From the NCBI RefSeq assembly GCF_951801035.1, contig NZ_CATOKT010000002.1: a stretch of DNA of 64,000 nt; one strand, written 5' to 3'. Positions 10,503-19,215 of this stretch are shown here, one piece after another. Positions within the stretch are counted from its first letter, which is position 1; each line of letters starts with the position of its first letter. Below the pieces are notes generated by a model. That model had not been told where the DNA came from, did not search any database, and saw only the letters and a program-made list of their open reading frames with translations. Source of the stretch: Adlercreutzia sp910585575 (GTDB lineage: Bacteria > Actinomycetota > Coriobacteriia > Coriobacteriales > Eggerthellaceae). The position numbers and the translations under genes are program-made.

Positions 10503-12953
10503 ATGACATCATCGAAAAAGGCCGTTTCGCTGTTGACGGCGGCGGCGCTGATCGTTGCCCCTGTGGGCGGTGTGGCCGCAACGTACGATACCAGCTACGC
10601 CGGTGATGACAACGGGAAGCGCCAGGACGGGAAAGAGGTTCCCGTCCCCGAGTCTGCAAAGCAGGCGTCTGAGTGGATTGCCAATGGCAAGATCACCTCG
10701 GAGTCTTCGCTGGCCCAGGCTCATAAGGACGGTTTCCTGACCGAGGTCGAGTTCGACGACCTTTGCAAGGTGCTGGAGGACAAACTCGCCGCCGATGAGG
10801 CCGCCGCCGCAGCCGAGAAAGAGGCTGCCGAGGCAGACGCCAAGGTCAAGGACGAGGCTAAGAAAGCCGCAGCCCAGGCGAAGGCCGATGCGGCCAAAGA
10901 TTCGTCTGATCAGGAAGACGCCGACAAGACGGAAGGCGCTGACAAGGAAGTTCCGGCTGACGGGTCGGTGACCGCCGAGGTTGCTGGCGAGACTTCTGGC
11001 GATTCCAAGGGCGATACTTCGAACGACAACGTTGCCGCCGACGAAGATGCGACTGACGACGGTGTGCAGAAGGACGACAGCGCTGCCGACGATGATGACG
11101 CGACGATGGGCGATAACGGGGGTGCTGATGACGACTCTCAGAAGGATGATACCTCTGAGGGCGACAAAGGCGAGACCGACGGCGACGACGGCGGCAAGAC
11201 TGAGGGCGACGGTGAGACCGAGGGCGGTGACGGTGAGACCGAGGGCGGTGACGGTGAGACCGATCCGGTGACTCCCGAGCCCGAGCCCGCTCCGACTCCG
11301 GACCCTGAGCCTACTCCTGATCCGGAGCCCACGCCCAGCCCGGAGCCTGCTCCCGAGCCCACGCCGGAGGTCAAGCCTACTCCCGAGCCCGAGAAGCCGG
11401 CTCAGCCGACGGTGTCCGACAAGAAGGAGGACACCTCCGATCCGGTGAAGGATGGCCAGCAGAAGCCGAGCGCCAACGGCGCCTCCGCTATTACGGCCAC
11501 CACCCATGCCACGGCCGTGGCCAAGGGAAAGGCCCAGACGCCCCTCAAGCAGGCGGCGGCCATGGTGCCGTCCATCAGCTTCACCCATATGGACAACTCC
11601 GCCTACGTGGCGCGCCACTACAGCGAAGACCTGACCACCGAGAAGTTCATTTCCCTGATTGGCGAATCGGCTCGCACCATTGCCGCCGAAAACGACTTGT
11701 ACGCTTCCGTGATGATCGCGCAGGCCATTCTCGAGTCTGCTTCCGGCAACTCCACTTTGGCCCAGGCGCCCAACAACAACCTGTTCGGCATCAAGGGCGT
11801 GTACAAGGGCAACAGCGTGCAGCTGCCCACGCGCGAGGACGACGGCACGGGTAGCACCTATTCCATCTTGTCCGATTTCCGCCAGTACGCGAATGTGGAC
11901 GAGTCGCTGTCCGACTATGCCGACCTGCTGTCGAATTCCATGGGCGACTTCTACGCGGGTGCCCACAAGTCCAACACCGAAACCTTTGTGGACGCGGCGG
12001 ACTTCCTGGTGGGGCGCTATGCTACGGACATCTTCTACTCCGAGAAGCTGCAGGACCTCATCGAGACCTACGATCTCACGCGTTTCGACGTGCCGCTCAC
12101 CTACGAGTTGACGGACACCTTCGTGGTGCCGGTGGTCGACGAGGAGACGGGCGAAGAGGTCACGCTCGACCCGGTCAAGGACAAAGAAGCCTACGACGCG
12201 CTGGTAGCCGAGTACCAGGAGTACCTGGGTGCCAACGACGAGTACCAGGAGGCCCTGGCCAACTGGGAAGAGCAGACCCGCGCCGCTGAAGAGCTGTACA
12301 ACGTGCCGGTGTATTTGGAGAAGCCCGAGGCTCCCGAGGCCGAAACGGCCATGGAGCAGCACCAGAACGAGGTGAACGCCCAGCGGTTCGAGGGCTTTGA
12401 CGAGCTTATCGCCCAGGGTGCGGCGCTGCCGGTGCGCGAGGAGCGCACACTGAACGACCTGACGGCCATGGCCACGTCGTTTTTGGGCGTGCCCTATCTG
12501 TGGGGCGGCACCACGCCGGCCGGTTTTGACTGCTCGGGCCTGGTGCAGTACTGCTATCGCGAGGTGTTCAACATCGAGCTGCCGCGTACCACCTACTATC
12601 AGTGCGATGTGGGCGAAGAGGTGGCGTTCCAGGATCTGCTCCCCGGTGACCTGCTCTTCTTCGGCGACGGCGGCAATGTGCACCATGTGGCCATGTACCT
12701 GGGCGACGGCTACTACGTCGAGGCGCCCCATACGGGCGATGTGGTGAAGATCACGGCTATGAACGACAAGCTGCCCGATTTCGCCAAGCGCATCGTCGAT
12801 GTGCGCGACATCGACTTGTCCGAGTTCAGTGACGAGCAGCTGACGCAGTTCGTCGAGCGCGAGCAGTATCTGCAGGAGCGCGAGCAGCGCTTGGGTGTGA
12901 CCGATGAAACTTTGGAGGCTCTCACCGAGTGGCTTCAGGGTCTTGAGTTCTAA
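10503..12953 (+). CDS. Secreted two-domain wall hydrolase: glucosaminidase plus NlpC/P60
   Basis: An 816-aa exported peptidoglycan hydrolase. Order: signal peptide (residues 1-26, ending VGGVAA), an Ala/Glu/Lys helical stretch, a very acidic Asp/Glu/Gly region with tandem DNA repeats, a long Pro-Glu/Pro-Asp linker typical of wall-spanning spacers, a LytG/FlgJ-like glucosaminidase domain (from about residue 385; AQAILESASGNSTLAQ with the likely catalytic Glu, NNNLFGIKG), a helical connector, and a C-terminal NlpC/P60 domain (from about 653; Cys677 in GFDCSGLVQYC, His in HHVAMYLGDGYYVEAP). It could cut both glycan and peptide bonds. The start follows GTAGGAGG and the mapped promoter, not the ATG at 10368. 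Confidence 0.9.
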   Translation: MTSSKKAVSLLTAAALIVAPVGGVAATYDTSYAGDDNGKRQDGKEVPVPESAKQASEWIANGKITSESSLAQAHKDGFLTEVEFDDLCKVLEDKLAADEAAAAAEKEAAEADAKVKDEAKKAAAQAKADAAKDSSDQEDADKTEGADKEVPADGSVTAEVAGETSGDSKGDTSNDNVAADEDATDDGVQKDDSAADDDDATMGDNGGADDDSQKDDTSEGDKGETDGDDGGKTEGDGETEGGDGETEGGDGETDPVTPEPEPAPTPDPEPTPDPEPTPSPEPAPEPTPEVKPTPEPEKPAQPTVSDKKEDTSDPVKDGQQKPSANGASAITATTHATAVAKGKAQTPLKQAAAMVPSISFTHMDNSAYVARHYSEDLTTEKFISLIGESARTIAAENDLYASVMIAQAILESASGNSTLAQAPNNNLFGIKGVYKGNSVQLPTREDDGTGSTYSILSDFRQYANVDESLSDYADLLSNSMGDFYAGAHKSNTETFVDAADFLVGRYATDIFYSEKLQDLIETYDLTRFDVPLTYELTDTFVVPVVDEETGEEVTLDPVKDKEAYDALVAEYQEYLGANDEYQEALANWEEQTRAAEELYNVPVYLEKPEAPEAETAMEQHQNEVNAQRFEGFDELIAQGAALPVREERTLNDLTAMATSFLGVPYLWGGTTPAGFDCSGLVQYCYREVFNIELPRTTYYQCDVGEEVAFQDLLPGDLLFFGDGGNVHHVAMYLGDGYYVEAPHTGDVVKITAMNDKLPDFAKRIVDVRDIDLSEFSDEQLTQFVEREQYLQEREQRLGVTDETLEALTEWLQGLEF
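11211..11261 (+). repeat. Tandem 21-bp coding repeat
   Basis: Two full copies of a 21-bp unit and flanking partial copies encode repeated GGDGETE heptads in the acidic linker of the wall hydrolase. The arrangement can expand or shrink without a frameshift. Confidence 0.7.
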
Positions 12954-12968
12954 TTGCGTCATACCTGA

Positions 12969-14114
12969 GTGGGAGTAACGCTACGACATTTTATGGTGCT
13001 GGGCCTGATTGCCTTCGCTGTGACGTACATCTGCGTCCCGTTGGCAAGAAGGCTCGCACTACGTTTGGACGCCGTTGACTATCCGTCGAAACGGCGCGTC
13101 AACAAGAAGCCCGTGCCGCGCATGGGCGGCATTGCCATGGCCATGGGTATCGCCGTGGCGCTGGTGGTGGAAATTCTCGGGGAGTACTTCCTGGGCTGGT
13201 ACGGGTTCTATGTCCATGGCACCGACCACAGCATCAACCACGGCGGTGTCATGGTCGGTCTGCTGGTCATTGTGCTGGTAGGTGCGATGGACGACGTGTA
13301 TTCGCTGAAGCCGGGCGTGAAGTTCCTCGGCCAGGTGCTCGGGGCTGCCATCATTGCCGCATCGGGGCTGCTGCTCTCGAGCATTGCCAATCCGTTCGGT
13401 GCTGGTTACATCGAGTTCGGCTGGGTGTCCTACCCTCTGACCGTGCTGTACCTGGTTTGCTTCATGAATGTCATCAACCTTATCGACGGGCTTGATGGCT
13501 TGGCGGCGGGCATTACCGCCATTGCATCGTTTTTCCTGTTCATCATTGCGTTCGGGCGCGGTCTTGAAGAGACGGCCATGCTCTCCATCATTTTGCTGGG
13601 CGTGACCCTGGCGTTTTTGCGCTACAACTTCGCGCCCGCGAGCATTTTTATGGGCGACTCGGGCTCGCTTCTGCTGGGAGCTATGATCGGCGTCATCTCG
13701 CTCATGGGCGTCATGCGCTCGCCGACGGTGATCGTCATGGCGGTGCCCATCGTCATCGCCGCCATTCCCATTGCCGACACTGGCGCGGCCATCATACGCC
13801 GTGTGTACCACCATCAGCCCATCCAGCAGGCCGACAGCAAGCACCTGCACCACATGCTGCTGCGCAAGGGCTACGGTGTGCGGAAGTCCGTGGTCATCGT
13901 GTACGCCTGGACGACGCTTCTGGGGGTGGGGGCCTGGGTGATGTCGAGTACCCACGGCATCACGGTATTCGTGGTGATGGCGGTGATGATTGCCGCGTCG
14001 TTCCTCATTCTGTGGAAGCTGGGCATCTTCGACAAGGTGCTGCGCCACCACTACCACGGCCGTCACACGCGTCAAGAAGACAAGCCGAAGTTCTACGGGA
14101 AGCATGGGAGATAG
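12969..14114 (+). CDS. Undecaprenyl-phosphate GlcNAc-1-phosphate transferase (WecA/TagO type)
   Basis: Starts lipid-linked polymer synthesis by moving GlcNAc-1-P (family activity; the sugar is not proven) from UDP onto undecaprenyl phosphate in the membrane. About 10-11 membrane helices and the hallmark cytoplasmic motifs of the family are seen: PVPRMGGIAMAMG, the Asp pair GAMDDVYSL, NLIDGLDGLAAG, FMGDSGSLLLG and the His motif SKHLHHMLL, which distinguishes WecA/TagO from MraY. The start is uncertain: GTG 12969 gives 381 aa, ATG 12993 gives 373 aa beginning at the first helix. It stands upstream of the ABC exporter genes, as tagO-like genes do in wall teichoic acid clusters. Confidence 0.9.
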   Translation: MGVTLRHFMVLGLIAFAVTYICVPLARRLALRLDAVDYPSKRRVNKKPVPRMGGIAMAMGIAVALVVEILGEYFLGWYGFYVHGTDHSINHGGVMVGLLVIVLVGAMDDVYSLKPGVKFLGQVLGAAIIAASGLLLSSIANPFGAGYIEFGWVSYPLTVLYLVCFMNVINLIDGLDGLAAGITAIASFFLFIIAFGRGLEETAMLSIILLGVTLAFLRYNFAPASIFMGDSGSLLLGAMIGVISLMGVMRSPTVIVMAVPIVIAAIPIADTGAAIIRRVYHHQPIQQADSKHLHHMLLRKGYGVRKSVVIVYAWTTLLGVGAWVMSSTHGITVFVVMAVMIAASFLILWKLGIFDKVLRHHYHGRHTRQEDKPKFYGKHGR

Positions 14115-14143
14115 GAAGTCTCTGCCGACGAGTGGGATGGTTG

Positions 14144-14174
14144 TTCTGCGGCGACGGAAACCTCATGGTAAAAT
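14144..14174 (+). promoter_or_regulatory. Possible extended -10 promoter before the ABC exporter
   Basis: TGG-TAAAAT ending at 14174 is an extended -10 element; a weak -35 (TTCTGC) lies 19 bp upstream. The predicted leader contains a small 6-bp hairpin with a 3-nt loop (TATTGC/GCAATA, 14174-14188). Confidence 0.35.
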
Positions 14175-14210
14175 ATTGCTTCGCAATACAGGCGGAGGGA
14201 ATCGAGGAAC

Positions 14211-15020
14211 GTGTCTACCCTGATCAATATCATCCGGTCTCAGTGGGAACGACGTGAGCAGATTTTCAGCCTGGCCATGTTCGACCTGCGCAAGCAGGCC
14301 CGCGGAACCGTGCTGGGGCCTGCATGGCTGTTCATTAAACCCATTGTGTATATCGCTGTATTTTGGTTTGCCTTGGAAATCGGCTTGAAGTCGGGATCTG
14401 ACGAACCGGGCGCGCCGCCCTATATCTTGTGGCTCATGGGTGGTTTGGTGCCATGGTTCTATATCCAGACTATGCTGGGTACGGGCTGCAACGTATTCGC
14501 CCGATTCAAGTATTTGGTCAACAAGATTAAGTTTCCGCTGGCGGGAATTCCGACTATTTTCGCTCTTGCCGAAATGGTCATTCACCTTGGCATGGTGGCG
14601 CTGCTGCTGCTCGTGTACTTCCTCTTTGGGCAGCCGTTGGATTGGTATTTACTGCAAATTCCTGTGGCTATAGTGCTCATGTTCGTGTTCTTCTATATGT
14701 TCTCCCTGACCACGAGTTTGTTATCGACTATTAGCAAGGATTTCAAGAACCTCATTGTGACGCTATCCACGCCGCTGTTTTGGTTGTCGGGCATTATCTT
14801 TAATGTGTATGATTTGGGCATTGGATGGCTCGAAACTATTCTGATGTTCGACCCAATTACGTTTATCGCTTCTCTGTTCCGCTGCGCGGTGTACGACAAA
14901 ACGTGGATCTGGGAGAATCCTATGGCTATTGCTGGTTTCGCCATTGTGTTCGCGGCTATGCTGGCGGTAATGCTTGTGGTGTACAAGCGCACCCGAGAGG
15001 AGGTGCCCGATGTCATCTAG
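14211..15020 (+). CDS. ABC-2 type polysaccharide export permease (Wzm/TagG family)
   Basis: Membrane half of an ABC exporter that flips finished lipid-linked polymer across the membrane. 269 aa with an amphipathic N-terminus (RSQWERREQIFSLAMFDLRK), the re-entrant GPAWLFIKPIVYIAVFWFAL segment and six helices typical of the ABC-2 family. The GTG start follows GAGGA. It overlaps the ATPase gene by 11 bp, so the two are translationally coupled. This type of exporter serves teichoic acids and O-antigens built completely in the cytoplasm. Confidence 0.9.
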   Translation: MSTLINIIRSQWERREQIFSLAMFDLRKQARGTVLGPAWLFIKPIVYIAVFWFALEIGLKSGSDEPGAPPYILWLMGGLVPWFYIQTMLGTGCNVFARFKYLVNKIKFPLAGIPTIFALAEMVIHLGMVALLLLVYFLFGQPLDWYLLQIPVAIVLMFVFFYMFSLTTSLLSTISKDFKNLIVTLSTPLFWLSGIIFNVYDLGIGWLETILMFDPITFIASLFRCAVYDKTWIWENPMAIAGFAIVFAAMLAVMLVVYKRTREEVPDVI

Positions 15021-15870
15021 CGAGTATCCCGCTGAAGACCAGCTGGTGATTGCTACGCCAGGGGAGAACGAGGAGGTCCGCGAAGAGGTCGAGGCGGAAG
15101 GCGAAGCCCCTGTGCACGAGAACGGCACCCCCGTTTCCGACGAGGTGGCTATCAAGTTCGACCATGTGACGAAGACGTATAAGCTATACAAAGATGATAA
15201 GCAGCGATTTGCCAGTATCTTCTGGGGCAAGAAGAAGCGCAAGCTGGTTACTTCAGTGAACGCCAACAATAATTTGTCCTTCGAGATCAAAAGGGGCGAG
15301 GCGGTGGCCTTTCTCGGAGAAAACGGCGCTGGCAAGTCGACGGCCTTGAAAATGGTGACGGGGGTTGCGTATCCCACAAAGGGCAAAGTAACCGTCAACG
15401 GACACGTAAGTGCCCTCCTGGAATTAACTGCCGGTTTCGACAAGGCTCTCACGGGACGCGAGAACGTGCGTCTGCGCGGCAAGGCCATGGGCTTTACCGA
15501 TGAGCAGCTGGAAGAGCTGATTCCCAAAACCATCGAATTTGCCGATTTGGGTGTGTACATCGATCAGCCTGTGCGCATGTACTCTTCGGGTATGAAGTCT
15601 CGCTTGGGCTTTGGCCTGGCTGTGTCTTCCGACCCGGAGATTCTCGTAGTGGATGAGGCGCTGGCGGTAGGCGATAAACGCTTCAAAGAGAAGTGTTATG
15701 CTCGTGTGCGCGAGATCATGGAGGACGAGAACGTCACCGTGCTGTTCGTGACCCATTCGTCGGGTGCGGCTGAAGAGTTCTGCAAGCGTGGCATCGTGCT
15801 GGAGAAGGGCTCGAAAATGTTTGATGGCCCCATTGACGAGGCCGTGGCCTTTTACGAGGGGATGAACTAG
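15010..15870 (+). CDS. ABC transporter ATPase for polysaccharide export (Wzt/TagH family)
   Basis: Powers the permease encoded just upstream. A 286-aa protein with Walker A (GENGAGKST), Q-loop region, signature YSSGMKSRLGFGLA, Walker B (ILVVDEAL) and H-loop (VTHSS). The family hallmark is a displaced N-terminal strand, here preceded by about 45 mostly acidic residues. No C-terminal carbohydrate-binding domain follows, unlike long Wzt proteins, so the polymer end is probably not sensed by this subunit. ATG 15010 follows a strong GAGAGGAGG and overlaps the permease stop. The 3' end overlaps the convergent next gene by 4 bp. Confidence 0.92.
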   Translation: MSSSEYPAEDQLVIATPGENEEVREEVEAEGEAPVHENGTPVSDEVAIKFDHVTKTYKLYKDDKQRFASIFWGKKKRKLVTSVNANNNLSFEIKRGEAVAFLGENGAGKSTALKMVTGVAYPTKGKVTVNGHVSALLELTAGFDKALTGRENVRLRGKAMGFTDEQLEELIPKTIEFADLGVYIDQPVRMYSSGMKSRLGFGLAVSSDPEILVVDEALAVGDKRFKEKCYARVREIMEDENVTVLFVTHSSGAAEEFCKRGIVLEKGSKMFDGPIDEAVAFYEGMN

Positions 15871-16994
15871 CGGTTCTCGGCCAGGGCGAGGATGTGCTCG
15901 CACAGATGCTCGGTGCAGGTACCCTGGGCCGGGAGCGCGACATTGCGCTGGGTAAATGCCTTGTAGGCGTTGGCGTCGAAATCGTTATTCTCGATGGCTT
16001 CTACAATAAGGCGAGGGTCTTGCGTGAAGAGAGTGGGAACATCGTGCTCCAAATCGATGTTCAGTCCTCTTTTTTCTCGATAGCTGTCCCAGTCGTAGGC
16101 ATAGAGAAATACCGGGATATTCAAGAGCCCTGCTTCATAGATCACGGTAGAGTAATCACTTACAACATAATCCGCGACAAATAAAGGATCCGGGTCGTGA
16201 TTTACGAGCACCGTTAGACGGCTATCTTCGATGGTCAGAGTATCTACAGGATGTGGTTTGTAGATGAGGGCATAGCGAGAGTAGTCGATTTCGCCTACAA
16301 GTGCTTTTATCGCGCGGTTCGCGTCGGGCGATGGTGAGCGTCGGAAGGTCGGACAGTAAACTATGACTTGCTTGCCCTTGAGGTCGGGATGGTTATCGAA
16401 AAACATCTTGCGCGCTCGAGAGCGCCCATCAGCTGATGTGAGAAGATCGGCGCGTGGCAGCGGTGCTTCGAAGATGATCGATGGATCGGCATTGAAGACC
16501 GCCGCAAAGTCTCTCGAAAAACTCAAAGATGAAATTGCGATGGCATTGTAGCCCTCGTGCATATGCAGTAAGTTGGCAAGGCGGGGATCGCGCCCCTCTT
16601 CCGAAGAATCGCTCAGGGCAGTATAGCCGGCCTTTTTCATGTTGCCTAATGCGTGCCAGATTTGAACGACAGGTGCTTCGATGCTGCTTCCAAGGAGGCT
16701 TACGACGATGCAATAGGAGTCAAGAACAACTGCCTTGCTGGTAGCGATGTAATAAACCTGACGAAGCATTTCCGGTAGATAGGTGACAGGAGATCGAAGT
16801 TGCTTTGGAAGAAGGATGGCGGTGATTGGCGGGGTGCGTGCGCAACAGTAATTGGCTATGAGCTGAAAATCGAGAGGGGCTTCATCGCTTTGACGGCTAA
16901 TGCAGACGATACGGTTTTGTACTGGGAAAAGGCGACAAAAATGATATGCAAGTCTGAGGCAGCTAGACCCTGCTTTCACCAAAAGTTTCTTCAC
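15867..16994 (-). CDS. CDP-glycerol:polyol glycerophosphotransferase-like enzyme (TagB/TagF family)
   Basis: A 375-aa member of the Glyphos_transf family, which adds glycerol-phosphate or ribitol-phosphate units to a lipid-linked teichoic acid primer. Recognisable parts are an N-terminal half with QIWHALGNMKKAGYTAL, where His is the family catalytic-base position, and a C-terminal half with IYKPHPVDTL and ADYVVSDYSTVIYEAGLLN. It is shorter than TagF polymerases and closer to priming (TagB-like) enzymes. The substrate polyol is not known. It is transcribed against the exporter genes and has lower GC than the housekeeping genes. Confidence 0.85.
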   Translation of the reverse strand: MKKLLVKAGSSCLRLAYHFCRLFPVQNRIVCISRQSDEAPLDFQLIANYCCARTPPITAILLPKQLRSPVTYLPEMLRQVYYIATSKAVVLDSYCIVVSLLGSSIEAPVVQIWHALGNMKKAGYTALSDSSEEGRDPRLANLLHMHEGYNAIAISSLSFSRDFAAVFNADPSIIFEAPLPRADLLTSADGRSRARKMFFDNHPDLKGKQVIVYCPTFRRSPSPDANRAIKALVGEIDYSRYALIYKPHPVDTLTIEDSRLTVLVNHDPDPLFVADYVVSDYSTVIYEAGLLNIPVFLYAYDWDSYREKRGLNIDLEHDVPTLFTQDPRLIVEAIENNDFDANAYKAFTQRNVALPAQGTCTEHLCEHILALAENR

Positions 16995-17208
16995 GGTAGA
17001 CGGTCTTTCATCTCGAGAAAACGAAATAGAACTTGATCAATGATAGCTTCTTTCTTTAAAGAGGTGAAGCGCCCGAACAAGTTTCGCGTAAGGCGTGATC
17101 AACAATTGAAAGGTTGCTATACCGTCGGCTTCCGATGCCACCGTCAGCTTGCTTGTTGACGGATGGTATGGTAGAAATACGAGCAAAACCTGAAAGAGGA
17201 GGGGTTTC

Positions 17209-19101
17209 ATGTCTCGTGTCACTGTGAGGGCCTTTTCGGTCTTTTTTGCAATGCTGTTGCTCGGTTCCGTTCTTGTTTTCGCGAGCTTTCAGTCTGCTTT
17301 CGCGGCGGTCAGTGTGACTGTAAGTCCAGAGCCTTATTCTGATGCGTCAAAAGCCATTCAGGCGAAGCTGGATGAAGCAAAAAGCCGGGCCACGTCTTCG
17401 AACCCCTACACGGTGACCATTGCGAAAGGAACATATAAGCTTTCTACTGCTTTGCATTTGTACAGCAATACTAAGCTGATCCTCACTGGCGTTACGCTGC
17501 AACGAACCACCGCAAACGTCAACGTTGTAAAGATTGGGGACAACGATGATACGCGGACGGGTTATTTCTATCAAAATATTTCCATCGAGGGAGGCGTCTT
17601 AGATGGGAAGAATACAGCGGGAACTGTTGTAAAAATGGGCCATGGCCGAAACCTCGTTCTTAAGAATACGGTTGTCAAAAATGTAAAGAACTCCCATCTT
17701 ATGGAGGCGGCTGGCATTGATGGGTTGACGGTAACGGGTTGTTCTTTTTCCAATCAGGTACTAACCGCCGACAATCCAATGCCAGAGCCTGAGGCTATAC
17801 AGCTTGACATTTTGAGTCAGCGTCACATGAGGGGCTATCGCTCCGAAGATATTCCTCTCAAAAATGTCACCATAACTCGTTGCTCTTTTTCAAATGTTCC
17901 GCGTGGTGTAGGCAGCCATACGGCTGTTGTGAACAATCCTGTTATTGGAGTCGTCATCTCTGATAACACATTTACCAATATGACGAGCGCTGCAGTCCAT
18001 GGGCTGAATTATGTTAACTGTACGATAAGTGGAAACCGGATTGACAATGCTCCTCGTGGTATCGTGCTTTACTCGATGTTCGAAAAAGGGGTTCATTTCG
18101 GGTCTTCTTTGGCGGCGGAAGGAAAGACTAAGTCATCAACACCCAATGCTTACAAAACGCCGCTGGCTAATCAAAATATTGTCATTGAAAACAATGTTTT
18201 AAATATAAAGGGGAAAGACAGCTACTTCGGGTATGAAAGCGATGGGATCTATCTTGCCGGTCTTACGTTGACGAGTAACTTAAAGAAAGGTGCAGATAGA
18301 GATGCAATCAAAAAGGGAAGCTATTATATGAGTGGCGCTACCGTGGCCAACAACAAGATCACTACTACGGCGCATGGCGTTCGTTTTCGCGAGGTTCGGA
18401 ATTCTGTGATTGAAAAAAATACGATATCTTACGTTGGCGTGAAATCAAAAACCTCTTCAATGTACGGCATACAGCTTACCCAATCGAGCAAAGGAAATGC
18501 TATTGCGGGGAACACCATTAAGAATGTTTCTCACAATGGAATTTATCTCAACAAACGATCGTCGGCAAAGACTATCAAAGGCAACATTATCACGGCGCCT
18601 GGAAAGTACGGTATTTCTGTCGAGCAGTCATCGGTTTCTAAGATAATTGAAAACAAGATTAGTAAAACTGGAAATAATTCCATACATCTTTTCAACGGCT
18701 CTGCGGTTTCCCTGCTGGAGAGAAACGTCGTTTCGTCATCAAAGAGCAATGCGATTAACGTTGACCAAAAATCAAAGGTCTCGAAGCTTCAGTCCAATAC
18801 CATCAAGAGTCCTAAGGGTAATGGCATCTTTGCGCACAATGGATCGACGATCAAGAAATTGAGTGGCAACACTGTCTCTCAAGCAGGTGACAAAGGGATC
18901 GCGGTGTATTCCGCACGGGCAAAGACCGTTGTTTCGAAAAATAAGGTAGCTAAATCTAAGTCGTACGGCATCTACGTTGACACAAAAACAAAGAAGTACA
19001 AGGTAGTTATTCAGGGCAATAAGTTAACGGGCTCGGGCAAAGCGAAGCTCGTGAAGATTGTCTCGGGAAAGGCATCCGTTTCTGGGTCAAAAAAAGCTTA
19101 G
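17209..19101 (+). CDS. Secreted right-handed parallel beta-helix protein
   Basis: A 630-aa exported protein. A signal peptide (about residues 1-32, FFAMLLLGSVLVFASFQSAFA) is followed by a pectate-lyase-like fold: an N-terminal AKGTYKLSTALHLYSNTKLIL cap, then many 20-25 residue PbH1 coils (SGNRIDNAPRGIVLY, AIAGNTIKNVSHNGIYL, LQSNTIKSPKGNGIFAHN). The C-terminus is Lys/Ser-rich (GSGKAKLVKIVSGKASVSG). Such proteins are often polysaccharide lyases, epimerases or hydrolases; catalytic residues are not obvious, so function is open. Strong SD AAGAGGAGGGG. A fragment related to its C-terminus lies at 53780-53884. GC is lower than in the flanking housekeeping genes. Confidence 0.8.
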   Translation: MSRVTVRAFSVFFAMLLLGSVLVFASFQSAFAAVSVTVSPEPYSDASKAIQAKLDEAKSRATSSNPYTVTIAKGTYKLSTALHLYSNTKLILTGVTLQRTTANVNVVKIGDNDDTRTGYFYQNISIEGGVLDGKNTAGTVVKMGHGRNLVLKNTVVKNVKNSHLMEAAGIDGLTVTGCSFSNQVLTADNPMPEPEAIQLDILSQRHMRGYRSEDIPLKNVTITRCSFSNVPRGVGSHTAVVNNPVIGVVISDNTFTNMTSAAVHGLNYVNCTISGNRIDNAPRGIVLYSMFEKGVHFGSSLAAEGKTKSSTPNAYKTPLANQNIVIENNVLNIKGKDSYFGYESDGIYLAGLTLTSNLKKGADRDAIKKGSYYMSGATVANNKITTTAHGVRFREVRNSVIEKNTISYVGVKSKTSSMYGIQLTQSSKGNAIAGNTIKNVSHNGIYLNKRSSAKTIKGNIITAPGKYGISVEQSSVSKIIENKISKTGNNSIHLFNGSAVSLLERNVVSSSKSNAINVDQKSKVSKLQSNTIKSPKGNGIFAHNGSTIKKLSGNTVSQAGDKGIAVYSARAKTVVSKNKVAKSKSYGIYVDTKTKKYKVVIQGNKLTGSGKAKLVKIVSGKASVSGSKKA

Positions 19102-19215
19102 GTTAGTAGATGTTATTTTGACTTTCTATCTGACTGGCCTGTGAGCATGACCGCATATGGGATAATAGCTTAGTTAGACAGTGCTATTGTTCTATGCGAG
19201 TAAAAGGTGCGCTCG

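Noticed and set aside
10509..12962. 817-codon minus-strand ORF opposite the wall hydrolase
   Set aside because: Antisense shadow. The plus strand has promoter, SD, signal peptide and two catalytic domains.
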